Source: Corbicula japonica (taxonomy: Eukaryota > Mollusca > Bivalvia > Venerida > Cyrenidae). From it: 64,000 bases of DNA. A program made the position numbers and the translations under genes. The notes beneath the pieces are model-generated. The model saw nothing but the letters and a program-made list of their open reading frames with translations. It was not told the DNA's origin and made no database searches. The stretch is taken from contig JAZAYU010000012.1 in assembly GCA_038501625.1 (NCBI GenBank), positions 5,828,001 through 5,892,000 on the forward strand. The letters are read 5' to 3'. Of the stretch, positions 58,905 through 64,000 are shown one piece after another. The first letter of the stretch is position 1. Each line of letters starts with the position of its first letter.

Positions 58905-60060
58905 CACATGTAATGGATTCTAATGGATTGCCTCTGGATTCTAACGGATTGCCTCTGTTAACCGTGCAGAGCTTCTGTGTTTCTCATCATTCGACTATTT
59001 ACTCAATAAAAAAAACATTATAATTATACTGCACTAGTGCAGTGCATATCTATTAGATTGCCTCTGGATTATAACGGATAGCCTCTGTTAACCGTTCAGA
59101 GCTACTTTGTTTTTCATCATTTGACAATAAATTTAATGAAAAACATATAATTGACTGCACTAGTGCAGTGCACATCTAATGGATTCTATCGGATTGCCTC
59201 TGGATTCTAACGGATTGCCTCTGTTATCCCTGCAGAGCTAATGTGTTTTTCATCATTTGACAAAAAATTCAAAGAAAATCTTATAGTTAGACTGCACTAG
59301 TGCATTGCACATGTAATGGATTCTATCGGATTGCCTCTGGATTCTAACGTATTGCCTCTGTTAGCCATGCAAAGCTACTGTATTTCATTCGACAATAAGT
59401 TTAACGAAAATTATACAACTAGACTGCACAAGTGCAGTGCACATCTAATGAATTTGATCGGATTGCCTCTGGATTGAACCGGATTACCTCTAATAGCCGT
59501 TCAAGCTACTTTGTTTTTCATCATTTGACAATAAATTTATTGAAAAACATAAAATTGGACTGCACTAATGCAGTGCACATCGAATGGATTCTATCGGATT
59601 GCCTCTGGATTCTAACGGATTGCCTCTGTTATCCCTGCAGAGCTACTGTGTTTTTCATCATTTGACAAAAAATTGAAAGAAAATCTTATAGTTAGACTGC
59701 ACTAGTGCATTGCACATCGAATGGATTCTATCGGATTGCCTCTTGATTCTAACGTATTGCCTCTGTTAGCCATGCAAAGCTACTGTGTTTTTCATCATTC
59801 GACAAGAAATTAAATGAAAATCATATAGGTAGAATGCACAAGTGCAGAGCATATCGAATGGATTCTATCGGATTGCCTCTAGATTCTAACGGATTGCCTC
59901 TGTTATCCCTGCAGAGCTGCTGTGTTTTTCATCATTTGACAAAAAATTCAAAGAAAATCTTATAGTTAGACTGCACTAGTGCATTGCACATGTAATGGAT
60001 TCTATCGGATTGCCTCTGGATTCTAACGTATTGCCTCTGTTAGCCCTGCAAAGCTACTGT
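58905..60060 (+). repeat. Higher-order repeat block of the satellite, copy 1 (period 1,774 bp)
   Basis: This run of monomers recurs 1,774 bp later (60,679-61,834) almost base for base, including private variants such as CTTCTGTGTTTCTCATC and TCAATAAAAAAAACATT. 1,774 bp equals about 13 monomers. Confidence 0.85.
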
Positions 60061-60678
60061 GTTTTTCATCATTCGACAATAATATACCGGTATTTAACGA
60101 AAAATATACAATTAGGCTGCACAAGTGCTGTGCACATCTAATGGATTTTATCGGATTGCCTCTGGATTGAAACGGATTACCTCTAATAGCCTTTCATAGC
60201 TATTTTGTTGTTTATCATTTGACAATAAACTTATTGAAAAACATATAATTGGACTGCACTAGTGCAGTGCACATCTAATGGATTCTATCGGATTGCCTCT
60301 GGATTCTAACGGATTGCCTCTGTTATCCCTGTTGAGCTACTGTGTTTTTCATCATTCGACAAAAAATGCAATGAAAATATTATAGTTATACTGCAAAAGT
60401 GCATTGCACATCGAATGGATTGTATCGGATTGCCTCTGGTTTCTAACGGATTACTTCTGTTATCCCTGCAAAGCTACCGTGTTTTTTATCATTCGAAAAA
60501 AGTAAATGAATATAAATATAGGCAGAATGCACTAGTGCAGTGCACATCGAATGGATTCTATCGGATTGCCTCTGGATTCTAACGTATTGCCTCTGTTAGC
60601 CCTGCAGAGCTACTCTGTTTTTCACCAGTCGACGATAAATTCAATGAAAAAATATAATACTACTGCACTAGTGCAGTG

Positions 60679-61834
60679 CACATATAATGGATTCTAATGG
60701 ATTGCCTCTGGATTCTAACGGATTGCCTCTGTTAACCGTGCAGAGCTTCTGTGTTTCTCATCATTCGACTATTTACTCAATAAAAAAAACATTATAATTA
60801 TACTGCACTAGTGCAGTGCATATCTATTAGATTGCCTCTGGATTATAACGGATTGCCTCTGTTAACCGTTCAGAGCTACTTTGTTTTTCATCATTTGACA
60901 ATAAATTTAATGAAAAACATATAATTGACTGCACTAGTGCAGTGCACATCTAATGGATTCTATCGGATTGCCTCTGGATTCTAACGGATTGCCTCTGTTA
61001 TCCCTGCAGAGCTACTGTGTTTTTCATCATTTGACAAAAAATTCAAAGAAAATCTTATAGTTAGACTGCACTAGTGCATTGCACATGTAATGGATTCTAT
61101 CGGATTGCCTCTGGATTCTAACGTATTGCCTCTGTTAGCCATGCAAAGCTACTGTATTTCATTCGACAATAAGTTTAACGAAAATTATACAACTAGACTG
61201 CACAAGTGCAGTGCACATCTAATGAATTTGATCGGATTGCCTCTGGATTGAACCGGATTACCTCTAATAGCCGTTCAAGCTACTTTGTTTTTCATCATTT
61301 GACAATAAATTTATTGAAAAACATAAAATTGGACTGCACTAATGCAGTGCACATCGAATGGATTCTATCGGATTGCCTCTGGATTCTAACGGATTGCCTC
61401 TGTTATCCCTGCAGAGCTACTGTGTTTTTCATCATTTGACAAAAAATTGAAAGAAAATCTTATAGTTAGACTGCACTAGTGCATTGCACATCGAATGGAT
61501 TCTATCGGATTGCCTCTTGATTCTAACGTATTGCCTCTGTTAGCCATGCAAAGCTACTGTGTTTTTCATCATTCGACAAGAAATTAAATGAAAATCATAT
61601 AGGTAGAATGCACAAGTGCAGAGCACATCGAATGGATTCTATCGGATTGCCTCTAGATTCTAACGGATTGCCTCTGTTATCCCTGCAGAGCTGCTGTGTT
61701 TTTCATCATTTGACAAAAAATTCAAAGAAAATCTTATAGTTAGACTGCACTAGTGCATTGCACATGTAATGGATTCTATCGGATTGCCTCTGGATTCTAA
61801 CGTATTGCCTCTGTTAGCCATGCAAAGCTACTGT
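60679..61834 (+). repeat. Higher-order repeat block of the satellite, copy 2
   Basis: The partner of 58,905-60,060. A 77-codon frame at 61,206-61,439 is identical in translation to one at 59,432-59,665, which shows the very recent copying. Confidence 0.85.
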
Positions 61835-63288
61835 ATTTTCCATCATTCGACAATAATATATTTAACGAAAAATATACAATTAGACTGCACAAGTGCAGTG
61901 CACATCTAATGGATTTTATCGGATTGCCTCTGGATTGAAACGGATTACCTCTAATAGCCGTTCAGAGCTACTTTGTTTTTCATCATTTGACAATAAATTT
62001 ATTGAAAAACATATAATTGGACTGCACTAGTGCATTGCACATCTAATGGATTCTATCGGATTGCCTCTGGTTTCTAACGGATTGCCTCTGTTATCCTTGT
62101 AGAGCTACTGTGTTTTTCATCATTTGACATAAAATGCAATGAAAATCATATAGTTATACTGCACTTGTGCAGTGCACATCGAATAGATTCTATCGGATTG
62201 CCTCTAGATTCTAACGGATTGCCTCTGTTATCCCTGCAGAGCTACTGTGTTTTTCATCATTTGACAAAAAATTGAAAGAAAATCTTATAGTTAGACTGCA
62301 CTAGTGCATTGCACATGTAATGGATTCTATCGGATTGCCTCTGGATTTTTACGTATTGCCTCTGTTAGTAATGCAAAGCTACTGTGTTTTTCATCATTCG
62401 ACAATAATATATTTAACGAAAAATATACAATTAGACTGCACAAGTGCAGTGCACATCTAATGGATTTATTTGGATTGCCTCTGGATTGAAACGGTTTACC
62501 TCTAATAGCCGTTCATAGCTATTTTGTTTTTCATCATTTGACAATAAGTTTATTGAAAAACATATAATTGAACTGCACTAGTGCATTGCACATCTAATGG
62601 ATTCTATCGGATTGCCTCTGGTTTCTAACGGATTGCCTCTTTTATCCTTGTAGAGCTACTGTGTTTTTCATCATTTGACAAAAAATGCAATGAAAATCAT
62701 ATAGTTATACTGCACTTGTGCAGTGCACATCGAATGGATTCTATCGGATTGCCTCTAGATTCTAACGGATTGCCTCTGTTATCCCTGCAGAGCTACCGTG
62801 TTTTTCATCATTTGACAAAAAATTCAATGAAAATCATATAGTTAGACTGTACAAGACTGTACTAGTGCACTGCATATCTAATGGATTCTAACGGATTGCC
62901 TCTTGATTCTACCATATTGCCTCTGTTATCCCTGAAAGCTACTGTGTTTTTCATCATTCCACAATAAATTTAACAAAAAATATATAATTTTACTGTACTT
63001 GTGTGGTGCATTTCAAATGGATTGCCTCTGCAGAGCTACTGTGTTTTTCATCATTTGTCGGATTCTAATGGATTGCCTCTGTTAGCGTTGCAGAGCTACT
63101 GTGTGTTTCATCATTCGACAATAAATTCAATGAAAAACATATTTAAAAGACAGCACTAGTATAATGAACATCTAATAGATTCTAATGGATTGCCTCTGAA
63201 TTCTACCGATTGCCTCTGTTAGCCCTGCGACTGTGGCTTTCATTATTCGACAATAAATTCAATAAAAACATATAATAAGACTGTACTA

Positions 63289-63556
63289 CACTACTCAAAA
63301 GTTCTAAATCGCCACTTACTAAAAATACACTAATCAAAAGTTCTAAACCGCCACTAGAGACATGTCTATTTTTTATTGTAAAGAAAATGAGGAATGATTT
63401 GTTTTCTATTATAACTCGCAAATCAATAATATTCTCACGTTTATTCAAACATTTTCTTCAAATCATATTAATATAACATACAAAAATTGACGTAAACGTA
63501 ACGGACCCCAAAATGGGAAAATGTCTCTAGTGGCGGTTTAGAACTTTTGAGTAGTG
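63289..63556 (+). mobile_element. mariner-like MITE inserted in a satellite monomer, 268 bp
   Basis: The left end is CACTACTCAAAAGTTCTAAA and the right end is GGTTTAGAACTTTTGAGTAG followed by TG, with TA on both sides (63,287-63,288 and 63,557-63,558). The left end is doubled: a second CACTAATCAAAAGTTCTAAA starts at 63,330. Outside, the satellite box is split (GACTGTACTA to the left, GTGCAGTGCACATC to the right). Confidence 0.85.
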
Positions 63557-63625
63557 TAGTGCAGTGCACATCTAATCGATTCTAATGTATTGCCTCTGGA
63601 TTCTAACGAATTACCTCTGTAAGCA
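63557..63625 (+). repeat. Last satellite monomer, cut by the MITE
   Basis: GTGCAGTGCACATCTAATCG, TTGCCTCTGGATTCTAACG, then AAGCACTGAAC, after which satellite similarity stops. Confidence 0.7.
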
Positions 63626-63741
63626 CTGAACATTACTTCCAATTTGGTTTTGAAATATACTTCCCGCGCTACTTCTCAACGAAAATATCAGTCGCCGCGC
63701 ATCGTGTTAGGTGTTTTGGTTGCAAGCCAAACATGCAAAAT

Positions 63742-64000
63742 TCAGTGGCGGATCCAGAGGGGGTTCGGGGGGTTCGAACGAACCCCCCTAATTTCCCCGA
63801 TTTTTTGGTCCCGGGAGGTTCGAAGTTTGTGGATATAAATCAATATGACTGGTTTCATGAAAGAAATCGATAACCAGTTGGTGCTAAATTGTTTCATTTG
63901 ACGACCAAAACATGCAGTGTAAGTGGCCAATCTGCTTTTAATCAAGACAAGAAAATAGGAAATTGTTAATTAATGGAAAACTTAGTAATGCATGTTTTTT
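63742..64000 (+). mobile_element. Transposon terminus (CAGTGGCGGATCCAGA type), partial
   Basis: CAGTGGCGGATCCAGAGGGG followed by GGGGGGTTCGAACGAACCCC is a terminus frequent in DNA transposons of molluscs and other invertebrates, often hAT-like. The other end is not in the window. Confidence 0.45.

Larger units (their letters stand above)
55335..63286 (+). repeat. 137 bp satellite array, about 57 monomers
   Basis: The monomer is marked by the box CTGCACTAGTGCAGTGCACA, spaced 137 bp (for example near 55,661, 55,798, 55,935 and 56,072). It is followed by a doubled 21 bp phrase (GGATTCTATCGGATTGCCTCT and the same with AA for the first TA-T step), then CTGCAGAGCTACTGTGTTTT and an AT-rich spacer with GACAAAAAATTCAA. 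CTGCACTAGTGCAG is a perfect palindrome. Some monomers carry CACAAGTGCAG or CACTAGTGCATTGCAC variants. The monomers decay after ~62,850. ORFs in the array are incidental. Confidence 0.95.

Noticed and set aside
59432..61439. Two identical 77-codon ORFs in the satellite
   Set aside because: They are copies of the same higher-order repeat block; the monomers around them do not keep the frame.
55335..63286. CRISPR-like array of regular repeats
   Set aside because: Repeats and intervening DNA both recur, the unit is 137 bp and the genome is eukaryotic; it is a satellite.
1..64000. tRNA, rRNA or snRNA genes
   Set aside because: I looked for clover-leaf A/B box pairs and known snRNA phrases and saw none that convince. 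A covariance-model scan would be decisive.

Overview
The window is eukaryotic nuclear DNA: AT-rich, with long introns bounded by GT..AG, many dispersed transposon remnants and one large satellite. It is most likely from a bivalve mollusc. The evidence is the repeat content (Helentron/'pearl'-like elements built of tandem ~168 bp cores next to an ACGG-rich tract and ending in a C/G-rich hairpin, a type known from oysters and clams) together with a UBR4 orthologue of lophotrochozoan flavour. The species cannot be named from sequence alone.

Positions 481-45,605 (minus strand) hold the 5' part of UBR4, the giant N-degron-recognising ubiquitin ligase. I could place 45 coding exons with splice sites. 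Their phases join without a break into 2,132 codons plus 2 nt, running from the start codon at 45,605 to an exon ending at 481. They align with roughly the first 2,130 residues of the ~5,180-residue human protein. The UBR-type zinc finger is at residues ~1,665-1,730 (exons 36-37), after a long helical N-terminal part and an acidic stretch, and before the start of a beta-propeller-like region. The remaining ~60% of the protein, including the C-terminal catalytic module, lies beyond position 1.

The UBR4 introns are packed with mobile elements. The commonest is a ~240 bp palindromic, TTAA-bounded, piggyBac-like MITE with about 26 whole or partial copies between 0.6 and 46.6 kb. At least four copies have been hit by other elements, including a 1,374 bp foldback element with ~450 bp terminal inverted repeats and an 8 bp target duplication in intron 1. 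Other intron residents are a 2.5 kb pearl/Helentron-like element with 13 core repeats, two related TA-flanked Tigger-like elements, a pogo-like element with a palindromic TTCGAA-rich end, a hAT relic with a broken transposase finger, a 1.58 kb element with a 6 bp duplication, and several smaller repeats.

Positions 47,947-51,976 (minus strand) hold a complete six-exon gene for a 314-residue secreted protein with two fasciclin (FAS1) domains. Intron 1 of this gene carries a diverged copy of the gene's own 3' untranslated and downstream region, a footprint of an old tandem duplication or element insertion.

From 52 kb on I see no intact gene. There is a (GAAT)(GAAC)(GAAT) microsatellite, the orphan C-terminal tail of a non-LTR retrotransposon reverse transcriptase, about 2 kb of unrecognised AT-rich DNA, and then ~8 kb of a 137 bp satellite (about 57 monomers, 55.3-63.3 kb) with a palindromic core and nested higher-order repeats. 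A small mariner-like MITE sits inside one of the last monomers, and a transposon terminus lies near the window end. The two genes are tandem on the same strand, but nothing in the sequence links their functions.
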